From Flavobacterium frigoris PS1 (GTDB lineage: Bacteria > Bacteroidota > Bacteroidia > Flavobacteriales > Flavobacteriaceae): a stretch of DNA of 64,000 bases. Location: NCBI RefSeq assembly GCF_000252125.1, contig NZ_AHKF01000020.1, positions 216,188 through 280,187 on the forward strand. Reading direction: 5' to 3'. The translations under genes were made by a program, and so were the position numbers. Below the pieces are notes generated by a model. It had not been told where the DNA came from, did no database searches, and was given only the letters and a program-made list of their open reading frames with translations. Shown one piece after another: positions 43,989-53,189 of this stretch (positions within the stretch are counted from its first letter, which is position 1; each line of letters begins with the position of its first letter).

Positions 43989-45779
43989 ATGAAGCTAGCA
44001 AAATTCTATAAAAATTCTCAAGTCTTCAAAATAGCTTTAAGTATTGCTATAGCGGTAGTATGCTATATAGCATCCGTTTTTTACACTCAAATGCGCAACT
44101 TGGACTCTTCGGTTAATTTAATTGCTAATGCGACCGAGACGCAACTCGAATTAGAAAAAGTATTGTCCATTATCAGTATTTATGAGACAAACCTTAGGAG
44201 TTATATTATCACGAAAGATGAATCCTATTTAGAAAACAGATTTTTGAGAAGGGGTGAAATAGAAACCAATCTTAAACGAATTAATGTATTAGTAGCTAAT
44301 AATCCAGCTCGGGTTAAGGATGTTAAACGACTTAATGAACTTATTGATTATCGATTTACACTTTTTAGAGAAACGCTACTTCTAGCAAAAAGTAAAAGTC
44401 CAAACATCGAAGCGCTAAAAGCAAAGCTTCAGCAAAGTAATAATTTTACGGAGTTGATGAAAAACTATGTTTATAAAACGATAAATGCTGAGGGTGACAA
44501 GGTCAAAATTCACAATGATAACCATCAATTTGAGTTACAAGACTCCATAATAAGTGCCTTTTTGCTAGTTATTCTTTCATTATTGATCTTGTTGTTGTCT
44601 TTTAATAAAATGAATGTTGACATCAATGAACTTAAGAGAGCTAATGATGAATTGCAATTCCTAAATCATTCTTTCAATAATGCGGAGAAAATTGCCGGTT
44701 TTGGTCATTGGAAAATTAATTTAGAAACGAATACTTATTCTTTTTCAGATAATTTCTTCCGCCTTTTGGGAATGGAACCACAATCATTCGTACCTAGCTT
44801 AGAGAATATTTCAAAATACTTGCATCCTGATGATATTGACTATGTCACACAAATGCACTTAGAGTCTTTACAGAGTTATAAACCGACTTCATTAATGTAC
44901 CGTTTTGTATTACCAAATGGGGATTTACGGTATGTTATGTCTGCTGGTAGTTTTACCAGAAATGGTAAAGGACAAATGGTTAAAACGGGTGTGAACTATG
45001 ATATGACTGAGCAACATAAGCGAACCATTGAATTAGAAGAAAATAACAAGGAATTGATAAGTATTAATGAAGAATTAGAATCTTTTAATAATATCGTTAG
45101 TCATGACTTGCAAGAGCCACTTCGAAAAATTCAAATGTTTATTTCAAGAATTGAGTCTACAGAGATGGATTCTATTTCGGAGAAAGGGAGGTTATATTTT
45201 AATAAAATAAGAATCTCGGCAAATAGAATGCAAACCTTACTCATTGATTTGGTAAATTATTCCAGAACGATTAAAGGAGATAAGGTTTTTGAGGATACCA
45301 ATTTGACAGAATTAGTTCATCATATAATTGAGGATTTATCCTCTGATATTGACGACAAAAAGGCCAAGATAGATTTAGGTAATTTACCCACTGTTAAAGT
45401 TATTTCTTTTCAAATGGAACAACTTTTTATTAATTTGATTTCTAATTCACTTAAATATAGTCAAGAGGATATAGCGCCTGAAATATCAATATTTTCTAAA
45501 AAAATTGATCAAAATGAGGTTTTTGATAATGAAATTATTACTGATGAAGACTATTATAAAATAGTGGTAAAGGATAATGGAATTGGATTTAAACAAGAGT
45601 ATGCCGAAAAGGTATTTGTTTTATTTCAGCGTTTAGAAACAGGTGCTAAGTATTCAGGAACTGGCCTTGGTTTAGCCATTTGTAAGCGAATTGTAGACAA
45701 CCACAATGGGTTTATAAAAGTGGTTTCGGAACCCAATATAGGTTCTACTTTTTCTATTTTTTTACCTAAAAAAGCTTAG
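43989..45779 (+). CDS. PAS-domain sensor histidine kinase with CHASE3-like sensor
   Basis: A 596-residue membrane kinase. Two transmembrane helices (about 13-32 and 183-205) bracket a helical periplasmic segment of CHASE3 type. A PAS/PAC domain with the AGFGHWKINLETNTYSFSDNFFRLLGM start covers about 235-345. HisKA carries phospho-His372 in NIVSHDLQEPLRK, and HATPase_c shows NLISNSLKYS, DNGIGFKQEYAEKVF and GTGLGLAICKRIVDNH. The HDLQEPLRK box is typical of kinases that pair with Rcp-type receivers, like the one just upstream. Confidence 0.92.
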   Translation: MKLAKFYKNSQVFKIALSIAIAVVCYIASVFYTQMRNLDSSVNLIANATETQLELEKVLSIISIYETNLRSYIITKDESYLENRFLRRGEIETNLKRINVLVANNPARVKDVKRLNELIDYRFTLFRETLLLAKSKSPNIEALKAKLQQSNNFTELMKNYVYKTINAEGDKVKIHNDNHQFELQDSIISAFLLVILSLLILLLSFNKMNVDINELKRANDELQFLNHSFNNAEKIAGFGHWKINLETNTYSFSDNFFRLLGMEPQSFVPSLENISKYLHPDDIDYVTQMHLESLQSYKPTSLMYRFVLPNGDLRYVMSAGSFTRNGKGQMVKTGVNYDMTEQHKRTIELEENNKELISINEELESFNNIVSHDLQEPLRKIQMFISRIESTEMDSISEKGRLYFNKIRISANRMQTLLIDLVNYSRTIKGDKVFEDTNLTELVHHIIEDLSSDIDDKKAKIDLGNLPTVKVISFQMEQLFINLISNSLKYSQEDIAPEISIFSKKIDQNEVFDNEIITDEDYYKIVVKDNGIGFKQEYAEKVFVLFQRLETGAKYSGTGLGLAICKRIVDNHNGFIKVVSEPNIGSTFSIFLPKKA

Positions 45780-45899
45780 TTTTTGATTTTAGACCATTTT
45801 AAGACAATAGTTAATGTTCTTAATTTAGGTTTTAAGTAAGAATAAACGGAAGAGCAAAGTTCATTCTAATTAGTAATTCATTTCTTCTAAAAATATAAT

Positions 45900-46397
45900 A
45901 TGATAACTGTTTCCATAGCCAGTGCTAACGACTACAAAATAATTCAAGAAATTGCTTATCAAACTTGGCCGGAGACCTATGGTGCAATCTTATCCAAAGA
46001 ACAATTGGAGTTTATGCTGGATGCTTTTTATTCAGTATCTGCTTTAAACGATAATGTGGTTTCTAAAGGGCATCATTTTTTGCTGGCAAAGGAAGACGAT
46101 GTCGTTTTGGGCTTTGCCTCTTATGAGCACAATTATCAAAGAAATAACAGAACGCGTATCCACAAAATATATGTTTTGCCTAAAACGCAAGGAAAAGGGA
46201 TCGGGAACACGCTTATTAGTCATATAGAGAAATTGGGTATAGAAAATAAATCTACTGCACTTTCACTAAATGTAAATAGGTTCAATAGTGCCTACACTTT
46301 TTACCAAAAAAAAGGTTTTGTAGTCATTGAGGAAGTAAATATCGAAATAGGGCACGGCTATTTGATGGAGGATTACGTGATGGAAAAGCAGTTGTAG
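45900..46397 (+). CDS. GNAT family N-acetyltransferase
   Basis: A 165-residue acetyl-CoA-dependent acetyltransferase. The acetyl-CoA-binding motif is YVLPKTQGKGIGNTLISHIE (Q/RxxGxG/A), followed by LSLNVNRFNSAYTFYQKKGFVVIEE, the usual end of the fold. The substrate is unknown. It is separated by about 120 bases from the upstream kinase and appears to be a single gene. Confidence 0.9.
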   Translation: MITVSIASANDYKIIQEIAYQTWPETYGAILSKEQLEFMLDAFYSVSALNDNVVSKGHHFLLAKEDDVVLGFASYEHNYQRNNRTRIHKIYVLPKTQGKGIGNTLISHIEKLGIENKSTALSLNVNRFNSAYTFYQKKGFVVIEEVNIEIGHGYLMEDYVMEKQL

Positions 46398-46579
46398 TTT
46401 AGCGATCCATAAACATATTTACTCAGCCATTTTATAAAAAAAAAGTATCCTTCTTTTACGAATAATACTAGATTCGACTTTTAAATTTATTAAAAGTTAT
46501 TTTGTTAACTACCTGTTTTAAAGAAAAAAGCAGTAAATTTAAGTGTTTGTTTATCAGTTGTTTTCTTAAAACTACCAAG

Positions 46580-47668
46580 ATGAAATTTCTAAACTTTTTT
46601 TTATTTTCCATTTTACTTTTGACGCTTTCTTGTTCTAAAAACGGAGATGGTATAAAACCTACTGAGGGCAGTATAACAGAAAGTGTATACGCTTCAGGGG
46701 TCATAAAAGCAGATGATCAGTACACCGTTTTTTCTACAGTAAATGGTGTTTTGCAAAAGATAAACGTTATTGCAGGGCAGCCCATCATTCAAGGGCAGCT
46801 GCTGTTTAATATTGAAAGTGAAAAGGCTGCATTAAACACTGAAAATGCACGCTTGACCTATCAATTGAGCCAGGAAAACAGTCGCTACGTCAAAGATAAA
46901 ATTGCCGAAATGGAATTAAAGGTCCAATCGGCGAAAGACAGAATGATTTTAGACGAGTCTATATTTAGCCGAAATAAAAAGATAAGAGCTCTTGAAGGTA
47001 TTTCTGAAATTGATTTTGAAGGAATCGAATTAGCTTATAAAAGTTCTAAACTGACTTATGAAAGTAGTAAAAAGCAATTGGCACAACTCCGAGCACAATT
47101 GGAAAACGATCAAAGTCGCAATAGCGTCAATCTTAAATTAAGTCAAAAATCCCAAAGCGATTACAGTGTGAAAAGTGCTTTTACTGGTCAACTGTTTGAT
47201 GTTTTAGTAAAAGAAGGGAGCTTGGTAACTACTCAGACGCCACTAGCTATTATAGGGAAATCAAACACATTTGTTTTAGAACTGGAAGTCGATGAAAATG
47301 ATATGGTGCGTGTGGCTCTTGGTCAAAAAGTACTCGTAACTATGGATAGCTATAAAGACGAAGTCTATGAAGCCATTGTGGATAAAATCTATCCAATAAT
47401 GGACGAGCGCTCACGGACCTTTAAGATTGAGGCTCATTTTGTAAAACTACCTAAAAAACTCTATCCTAATCTCACCGCAGAAGCCAATATTGTTATTAGG
47501 ACAAAGGAAAATGCGATCACGATTCCTAAAACGTATTTAATCGATAATGAATATGTTTTAGTTAATAAAAATGAGCGGAGGAAGGTTAAAATAGGTTTAG
47601 CTGATTACCAAAAAGTGGAGATTATAGAAGGCTTAAAAGAAGGAGAAACCATTTATCGACCCCAATAA
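46580..47668 (+). CDS. MacA/HlyD-like periplasmic adaptor lipoprotein
   Basis: A 362-residue membrane-fusion protein. The signal MKFLNFFLFSILLLTLSCS ends in a lipobox. The mature part has the biotinyl-lipoyl half-motif STVNGVLQKINVIAGQPIIQGQLLFNIE, a coiled-coil hairpin (about 90-180), the second lipoyl half SAFTGQLFDVLVKEGSLVTTQTPLAIIG, and a beta-barrel region. The start is set at 46580; an upstream in-frame TTG would bury the signal peptide. The stop TAA overlaps the next ATG (TAATG), showing translational coupling with the permease. No TolC-like gene is adjacent. Confidence 0.9.
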   Translation: MKFLNFFLFSILLLTLSCSKNGDGIKPTEGSITESVYASGVIKADDQYTVFSTVNGVLQKINVIAGQPIIQGQLLFNIESEKAALNTENARLTYQLSQENSRYVKDKIAEMELKVQSAKDRMILDESIFSRNKKIRALEGISEIDFEGIELAYKSSKLTYESSKKQLAQLRAQLENDQSRNSVNLKLSQKSQSDYSVKSAFTGQLFDVLVKEGSLVTTQTPLAIIGKSNTFVLELEVDENDMVRVALGQKVLVTMDSYKDEVYEAIVDKIYPIMDERSRTFKIEAHFVKLPKKLYPNLTAEANIVIRTKENAITIPKTYLIDNEYVLVNKNERRKVKIGLADYQKVEIIEGLKEGETIYRPQ

Positions 47669-48924
47669 TGAACTTTAAACTTATTTTAAATGTTGCATTC
47701 CATTTGCTGAAAGCGCGGTTAAAACAGACCGTCGTTGCTGCGGTGGGGGTAACTTTTGGGATAGCTATGTTTATTGCTTTGGTGAGTTTCATGAATGGTT
47801 TAAATGAATTATTAGACGGTTTGATGCTCAATAGAACACCGCACGTCCGTTTGTATAACGAGGTAAAACCTTCTGAAAATCAGCCGCTGGATTTATCTGA
47901 GGAATATAAAAACAATGCGAACTTTATTAATTCGATTAAGCCGAAAGACAGAGGCAAATCGATATACAATGGTAAAGCAATAATCAAAGTTCTTAAAGAG
48001 GACCCCCGCGTGATAGACGTTGCGCCCAAAGTGACTTCATCTGTTTTGTTCAATTCTGGCACTATCGAAATTTCGGGTTTTGTGAATGGAATTGATATAA
48101 TTGGAGAGGATAAGCTATTTAAGATTAGTGATTATATTAAGCAGGGAAAAGTCACTGATTTGACTCAAAATAACAGCATTATTATAGGAAAGGGGCTAGC
48201 TGATAAGATGCTGCTTACGGTGGGAGATATTATAAAGGTATCGACTTCCAACGGGAATTTAGCTTCTTTAAAAATTGTAGGGTTTTCTGAGATAGGAATT
48301 GCGGAAATTGACAATGTGATGAGTTACACCTCCTTGGCAACAGCCCAAAAAATAGTGGGACAACCTAAAAATTATATTACAGATATTCAGCTGAATTTGT
48401 ACGATAAGGAAACTGCGTCAGCAGTGGCTAAAGAGTTTCATAAAGTATTCAATTTAGATGCTATGGACTATCAAACGGCAAATGCGCAATTTGAAACGGG
48501 TAGCACAATTAGGAGTATCATATCCTATTCAGTAGGAATTGTGTTGCTGATTGTAGCCGGATTTGGGATTTATAATATCTTGAACATGATGATCTATGAA
48601 AAAATGGATAGTATCGCGATCCTAAAAGCTACTGGCTTTTCAGGGAATGATGTAAAATGGATCTTTATTTCACTGTCAGTAATTATAGGATTTACTGGTG
48701 GGGTTTTCGGACTGCTGTTTGGGTATATATTTTCTGTTATTATTGACAACGTACCTTTTGAAACCACTTCTTTGCCTACAGTTAAAACATATCCTATTGA
48801 TTACAACGTCATTTATTATGTCATTGGGATAAGTTTTGCCCTTTGTACAACTATTATTGCAGGTCTTTTTCCAGCTTTGAAAGCGAGTAAAATAGATCCT
48901 GTTGAAATCATTAGAGGGAAATAG
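47668..48924 (+). CDS. FtsX/MacB-type ABC transporter permease
   Basis: A 418-residue inner-membrane permease with the MacB/LolC/FtsX layout: one N-terminal transmembrane helix (about 14-36), a large periplasmic domain (about 40-285), then three helices in the C-terminal third. The last part (SVGIVLLIVAGFGIYNILNMMIYEKMDSIAILKATGFSG) is the FtsX signature. Ending in ALKASKIDPVEIIRG is also typical. It forms an operon with the adaptor (1-base overlap) and the ATPase (2-base gap). It probably exports a lipid, peptide or hydrophobic compound. Confidence 0.92.
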   Translation: MNFKLILNVAFHLLKARLKQTVVAAVGVTFGIAMFIALVSFMNGLNELLDGLMLNRTPHVRLYNEVKPSENQPLDLSEEYKNNANFINSIKPKDRGKSIYNGKAIIKVLKEDPRVIDVAPKVTSSVLFNSGTIEISGFVNGIDIIGEDKLFKISDYIKQGKVTDLTQNNSIIIGKGLADKMLLTVGDIIKVSTSNGNLASLKIVGFSEIGIAEIDNVMSYTSLATAQKIVGQPKNYITDIQLNLYDKETASAVAKEFHKVFNLDAMDYQTANAQFETGSTIRSIISYSVGIVLLIVAGFGIYNILNMMIYEKMDSIAILKATGFSGNDVKWIFISLSVIIGFTGGVFGLLFGYIFSVIIDNVPFETTSLPTVKTYPIDYNVIYYVIGISFALCTTIIAGLFPALKASKIDPVEIIRGK

Positions 48925-48926
48925 CT

Positions 48927-49607
48927 ATGGATAATAATAAAGTAATAGAAACCATTGGGCTAACGAAATATTTTTATGATCCAGTTAAATTTCAGGTGAT
49001 TAAAGAAGTCGACTTAAGCATTGATCATGGTGAATTCGTTTCGATTATAGGCAGGTCCGGCTCCGGGAAATCAACTTTACTGTATTTGCTTTCTACCATG
49101 GATACGGATTATGAAGGACAACTGTATATTCATAACGAACTTGTAACGGGGAAGATGGACGCACAATTAGCGAAGATACGAAGCGAGAAGATTGGTTTTG
49201 TATTTCAGTTCCATTACTTATTAACGGAATATAATGTGCTTAAAAACGTGATGCTTCCTGGTCTAAAGTTAGGGAAATATTCCAACGATGAATTAGAACA
49301 TCGAGCTATCGGACATTTAAAAACCTTGGGTATGGACAGGCATGCTCTTAAAATGACAAATCAGTTGAGTGGCGGGGAGAAGCAGCGCGTGGCGATAGCT
49401 AGAGCACTAATCAATGATCCTTTGATAATCATGGGAGATGAACCTACAGGAAACTTGGACCGGAAAAATGGTGATCTAGTGTTTGATATTTTTAAGAAAT
49501 TGACTGAAGATTTCAAGCAAACCATACTAATTGTAACTCATGATACTGATTTTGCGGATAAAACGGATAGAATAATTACAATGGAAGATGGTAGAATTCT
49601 TTCATAA
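48927..49607 (+). CDS. ABC transporter ATP-binding protein (MacB/LolD type)
   Basis: The 226-residue ATPase of the MacAB-like system. Motifs are Walker A IGRSGSGKST, the Q-loop in VFQFHYLL, the signature NQLSGGEKQRVAIARAL, Walker B IIMGDEPTGNLD, and the H-loop in IVTHDTDFA. The short GEKQR signature and PTGNLD are characteristic of the lipoprotein/macrolide exporter subfamily. It is the last gene of the operon, converging with the pentapeptide gene only 6 bases away. Confidence 0.95.
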   Translation: MDNNKVIETIGLTKYFYDPVKFQVIKEVDLSIDHGEFVSIIGRSGSGKSTLLYLLSTMDTDYEGQLYIHNELVTGKMDAQLAKIRSEKIGFVFQFHYLLTEYNVLKNVMLPGLKLGKYSNDELEHRAIGHLKTLGMDRHALKMTNQLSGGEKQRVAIARALINDPLIIMGDEPTGNLDRKNGDLVFDIFKKLTEDFKQTILIVTHDTDFADKTDRIITMEDGRILS

Positions 49608-49613
49608 GACCAC

Positions 49614-50183
49614 TTAATTGACAATAATGTCGTGTTTTGCCAATAAGCCTTTTAAACCTGCCATAGAAAACTGTGCCTTTTTGAGTTTTGTTTTCGTTGG
49701 GTCAATTGTATAATTATAACTGCTTCTAAAATCGGCTTTATTCGCAATTGCTTTTTCAAATTCAGCGCGGTACAAATCACAATTATCAAAAATAGCTTCC
49801 GTCAAGTCCGTACTCATAAAATCAACAGCTACAAGGCTACTATCCATAAATGTGGTACCTTTTAGCTTTAAGGTGTAAAATTTGGAGAAATCCAAATTGC
49901 ATTCTTTAAAATGGATTTCAAAAATAAGTTTATCGCACATGGAAAAATTGATTTCCATCATTTTACAGTTATTAAAAAATACAGTTCTTAAAGCGACATG
50001 ATTTATTTTTGAAGTATTGAAATCACAATCGTTAAAGGTACAATCAATGAAGATTACCGCAATAAAATTGCATTGGGAGAAATCACAGCTGTTAAAAACG
50101 CAGGATTCAAATTCCTTGAAATTGACTTCCTCTATACCGTAAGTGATGTCATTGTATTGTATGTCAAGGAAATATTCAGGCAT
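49614..50183 (-). CDS. Pentapeptide repeat-containing protein
   Basis: A 189-residue protein built of A(D/N)LxX-type pentapeptide repeats, e.g. CVFNSCDFSQCNFIAVIF and CDLYRAEFEKAIANKADFRSS, predicting a right-handed quadrilateral beta-helix. It has no signal peptide. Known members include DNA mimics that protect gyrase (Qnr/MfpA-like), but this protein shows only the general fold, so that role is not claimed. It converges with the ABC operon with almost no spacer and no obvious terminator between. Confidence 0.9.
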   Translation of the reverse strand: MPEYFLDIQYNDITYGIEEVNFKEFESCVFNSCDFSQCNFIAVIFIDCTFNDCDFNTSKINHVALRTVFFNNCKMMEINFSMCDKLIFEIHFKECNLDFSKFYTLKLKGTTFMDSSLVAVDFMSTDLTEAIFDNCDLYRAEFEKAIANKADFRSSYNYTIDPTKTKLKKAQFSMAGLKGLLAKHDIIVN

Positions 50184-50306
50184 TGTATGTGTGGGGATTG
50201 CTTTTGTATAAAAAGATTTCTAAGATGGCAAAATTATTATTTAATTGTGTAAAGCACACTATTTATCAGCTGTTGTTTTCAAATTTATTTAGGGTTACTA
50301 AAAATC

Positions 50307-50549
50307 TCAATTTGTTTTTAAATCGATTCGGTCGAGATATTTGTCTAGTAACTCACCTTGCTTGAATGTTTTTTTATAAAGACGTTCTGTGGTGTTGCGC
50401 TCATAATAAATTTCGACATAAAAATTATTTACGGCATACAGCTCGATTGCAATATTATCCTTTAAATAGAGGTCTACATAAGCACCTTTTTTCCAAGTCG
50501 CAGTGTATTGCTCTTCCTCTGAAAGTTTTAAAAATTCAAAAAGTTTCAT
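50307..50549 (-). CDS. Small conserved-looking hypothetical protein (80 aa)
   Basis: An acidic N-terminal helix (MKLFEFLKLSEEEQYTATWKKG) is followed by alternating beta-type sequence AYVDLYLKDNIAIELYAVNNFYVEIYYERNTTERLYKKTF. The pattern looks like a compact alpha/beta fold and the coding bias is good, so I take it as real. No family is recognised. It has an A-rich stretch upstream suited to flavobacterial initiation. Confidence 0.65.
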   Translation of the reverse strand: MKLFEFLKLSEEEQYTATWKKGAYVDLYLKDNIAIELYAVNNFYVEIYYERNTTERLYKKTFKQGELLDKYLDRIDLKTN

Positions 50550-50785
50550 TTGCTGTAATTTTTAAAGTTTTATTCCAATTTATATTCTTTAACTCTAATA
50601 GAGATAGGGCTAAAGTATTTATTCTAGTTTATCTCTCATCAATTTTGTAATAGAACAGTTTTCTAATTTGTCTTATTCCAAATATAGTGAAAGCATTAAT
50701 TGTTTCATGGAATATGTGCGGAAACTTCGATTAGATAACAATCATTTTTTGCGTAGTAAGGTCTTGGTGCCTTTGGAATCATTTT

Positions 50786-51373
50786 CTAATAATACAGTCT
50801 AAAATCGAGCAGCTTGCAAAGGGCATATTGTTTTTGATGTAATTCTTCTACAATTTCAATTACGTTATCTTCATCTTGGCATAAGCTAAAAAAAGTTTTG
50901 TCAAGATTGATGCTAGTTAGTCTATTATATGCCGTTCCGTAGCCCGAAACAGCTCTTGCACCTGTAACATCTATAAAATATTGTGCTTCTTCCTCACTTA
51001 GGTCCAGTATTTTTGTATTTGCAAAGTGCAAAATTTTACCAGTTAATTTTCCTTCAAAAAGTTCGGCAATTTCATCTAGGCTATAATAGTAGTCATTCAA
51101 ACAGATATTATTTCCTTCACCTTCCATTACTAGATAGATTATTTCATAATCCTTAAAATTATGGTCGTCGTAACGCAATGCATTTAAACTTTCTTCTAAT
51201 CCTTCAATAGTATCACAGGTTTTGTAAATGCTGGAAATTCCATATTCAATGGCTAACTGTTCTAAGTTTTTGACTACTTCAGTAGTGGTTGCGATTTCTA
51301 TATCATGAACTGCTTCGAGGCAGAAAATAAATTTTTCATTATCCAAATAATTGGCTTTGTCTAGATGGGTCAT
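50786..51373 (-). CDS. Hypothetical protein, possibly DUF6642-like (195 aa)
   Basis: A soluble acidic protein. Motifs seen are KFIFCLEAVHDIEIATTTEV, YEIIYLVMEGEGNNICLNDYYYSLDEIAELFEGKL and GARAVSGYGTAYNRLTS; these recall a Bacteroidota family of unknown function (DUF6642), but I am not certain. The mix of short strands and helices could be a Rossmann-like or nuclease-related fold. The ATG at 51373 is preferred over a TTG two codons upstream. It follows the DUF4062 gene by 43 bases on the same strand and may be co-transcribed with it. Confidence 0.6.
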   Translation of the reverse strand: MTHLDKANYLDNEKFIFCLEAVHDIEIATTTEVVKNLEQLAIEYGISSIYKTCDTIEGLEESLNALRYDDHNFKDYEIIYLVMEGEGNNICLNDYYYSLDEIAELFEGKLTGKILHFANTKILDLSEEEAQYFIDVTGARAVSGYGTAYNRLTSINLDKTFFSLCQDEDNVIEIVEELHQKQYALCKLLDFRLYY

Positions 51374-51416
51374 TAGCAAGGAATGTTTTAGTCTACTGCT
51401 ATTTTCCTTAGCAGCA

Positions 51417-52925
51417 TTATATATAGTTGTTTTTAACTTTCAATTCTTTTTTCTTCTTCAGTCCTTTTCTGGTAAGGCGATATGTTTGTTTTGAACTCGT
51501 GGGCTTATCTGGGATGGTCATTTCAACCCAACCTTCTTGAATGGCTGGATTAAGATAGTTTTCACGAAAATTATCACGATGTTTTAGTTCTAATGCTTCT
51601 TGGATTTCATCACGTTTCATTTCCGCCTCCAATACCCATACAACCCTCTCAATTGACGTTAAATAAGTAAAGACTTGCCCAGTAACTTGCCCGCTGACTT
51701 GCCCGCTGACTTGCCCGGTAGTTGGACGATATATTGTAATTGAAAAACCTTCTTCTAAATTAAAAGTAGGCTCGCGTAATCCTGCTGCTGCACACAAACG
51801 AAAGATCTCTCCCGTTCCTGTACCAAAACGCTCAATATAACCTGCCTGATATAAGGCTTCTGCTAGATGCGGATTTTTAGGATAGGACGCATGATCGTGT
51901 TTTAATTTTTCTAAGGTAAGTTCCATCGGTAAACCGCCAGGATTACTTATTGTCACTCGATCAGAAAACAGCATTACTTGTACACTTCCAGTACTTTGAT
52001 AATCTCGGTGCGCTACTGCATTGACAATAGCTTCAGCAATCACGGGTCTTGGTATTTCATATTTCAAAGGAGCCTGATTAGACTCCAATCTCATTCCCAC
52101 ACTAACTGCAATTTTGGCTAAAATAAAATCAACGGCTTCGTTTACCTGCATGAATATATCTCCTTTGATTACTCGATGGTCGGGGATGGGTTTAGCAATG
52201 AAATCACCATGAAAATGGGCACATTTAACTACGGCGGCAGGGAAAAATTGTTGTGGATTTTTTCCGAAAGCGAGTAAAGCACTGTTGGTTATCCTATCAG
52301 CCAAATATAAGTTTAAATGCGATAAGACTTTAGGAACTGCGCTACCTTCTCTGAAAGGGAAACCTCGTTTATAGCGGGCGATATTTATAAAATGATTCAA
52401 TTTTTCTTCGTCGATATCCAAAAGCGAGGCTTTTTTAGCTATAGTACTATCAAAACCTTCTATTTGAATCAATCCTTTTTGCTGTAGCAGATTGACTAAA
52501 GCTTTGGTTACTTCCCGAATCAGTTCTTCGGTAGTTGAAAAGCGTTTGTAGGATAAATTGTTTTGAATTTTGCTTAATAAAGCAGTTTCTTTTGGGTGAC
52601 GCTTTGTATCGGTATCATTTTTTATAAAAGCTAATGAAAAAACGGCGTCTTTCTGTGCTAGATTGTATTCTAACTCAGTAGGCGAAATACCTGTCGAGGT
52701 TTCAAAACCGTATGATTCTCCTATTAAAATAAGGAATACTTCAGCATGAGTAACTTCTTTCAGATACACTTTTTGTGGCTGCTCGCTTAGGGCTGGTAGT
52801 TTTTCAAATAAAATAGGCTCAAAAAACAATTGCAACACTGGATCGGACAATAAATGACGGTGCAGTGCCTCTCGTTCTTGGGCAAACTCTTTTTGAACAC
52901 TAGAAAGAAAAACTTTTTGCTTCAT
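51417..52925 (-). CDS. DUF4062 / RecG-C-like ATP-binding protein (AlbA/Schlafen-type neighbourhood)
   Basis: A 502-residue protein with an N-terminal DUF4062 domain (about residues 3-90: VFLSSVQKEFAQEREAL, ILIGESYG). A middle AlbA-related portion (about 160-290) follows. Next is a GHKL-type ATP-binding domain resembling the C-terminal region of RecG-like proteins (AEAIVNAVAHRDY, SDRVTISNPGG, RFGTGTGEIFRLC). A hydrophilic TGQVSGQVSGQVTGQV linker near residue 405 precedes a winged-helix-like end. Proteins of this kind are often annotated 'ATP-dependent DNA helicase' or 'transcriptional regulator'; helicase activity is not supported because no helicase motifs are seen. It may be a stress regulator or a stand-alone defence-type protein. 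Confidence 0.8.
   Translation of the reverse strand: MKQKVFLSSVQKEFAQEREALHRHLLSDPVLQLFFEPILFEKLPALSEQPQKVYLKEVTHAEVFLILIGESYGFETSTGISPTELEYNLAQKDAVFSLAFIKNDTDTKRHPKETALLSKIQNNLSYKRFSTTEELIREVTKALVNLLQQKGLIQIEGFDSTIAKKASLLDIDEEKLNHFINIARYKRGFPFREGSAVPKVLSHLNLYLADRITNSALLAFGKNPQQFFPAAVVKCAHFHGDFIAKPIPDHRVIKGDIFMQVNEAVDFILAKIAVSVGMRLESNQAPLKYEIPRPVIAEAIVNAVAHRDYQSTGSVQVMLFSDRVTISNPGGLPMELTLEKLKHDHASYPKNPHLAEALYQAGYIERFGTGTGEIFRLCAAAGLREPTFNLEEGFSITIYRPTTGQVSGQVSGQVTGQVFTYLTSIERVVWVLEAEMKRDEIQEALELKHRDNFRENYLNPAIQEGWVEMTIPDKPTSSKQTYRLTRKGLKKKKELKVKNNYI
51673..51720 (-). repeat. Four 12-base tandem units coding the TGQV/SGQV linker
   Basis: Units ACTTGCCCAGTA, ACTTGCCCGCTG (twice) and ACTTGCCCGGTA lie head to tail and encode GQV steps on the minus strand. 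They are in frame with the 502-residue gene, so unit number may vary without disrupting it. Confidence 0.8.
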
Positions 52926-53189
52926 GAGATAGTAAAACTAATAAAAATAAACAAAAGCAGTTGTTTTTTCTAGCTAAAGTCTTGTTGCGAGGCTTGAAGT
53001 AATCGCAATTAGTTCACTGCTTGATTTAATGAAAAATCTTTATAAGGGGTTTGCGGAATGTTAATATGGGGATAGGATTGCCGAAATGAGACAAATGCTA
53101 GAATGGATAATTATTCCAATCTTTGGATCTACAGTTTAGTCATTATACTCACTTTGTTTTAGCCACTTTAGAACTAAACTGTTTCACAA

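Noticed and set aside
46502..46579. Upstream in-frame TTG for the MacA-like adaptor.
   Set aside because: It would place 26 residues before a complete lipoprotein signal peptide.
50366..50650. A 94-residue plus-strand reading frame.
   Set aside because: It is antisense to the 80-residue minus-strand gene, has poor composition and no start context.
51673..51720. Short tandem repeats resembling a CRISPR or iteron array.
   Set aside because: The units are 12 bases without spacers and encode a GQV linker in frame; the same holds for the 45-base units in the copper ATPase.
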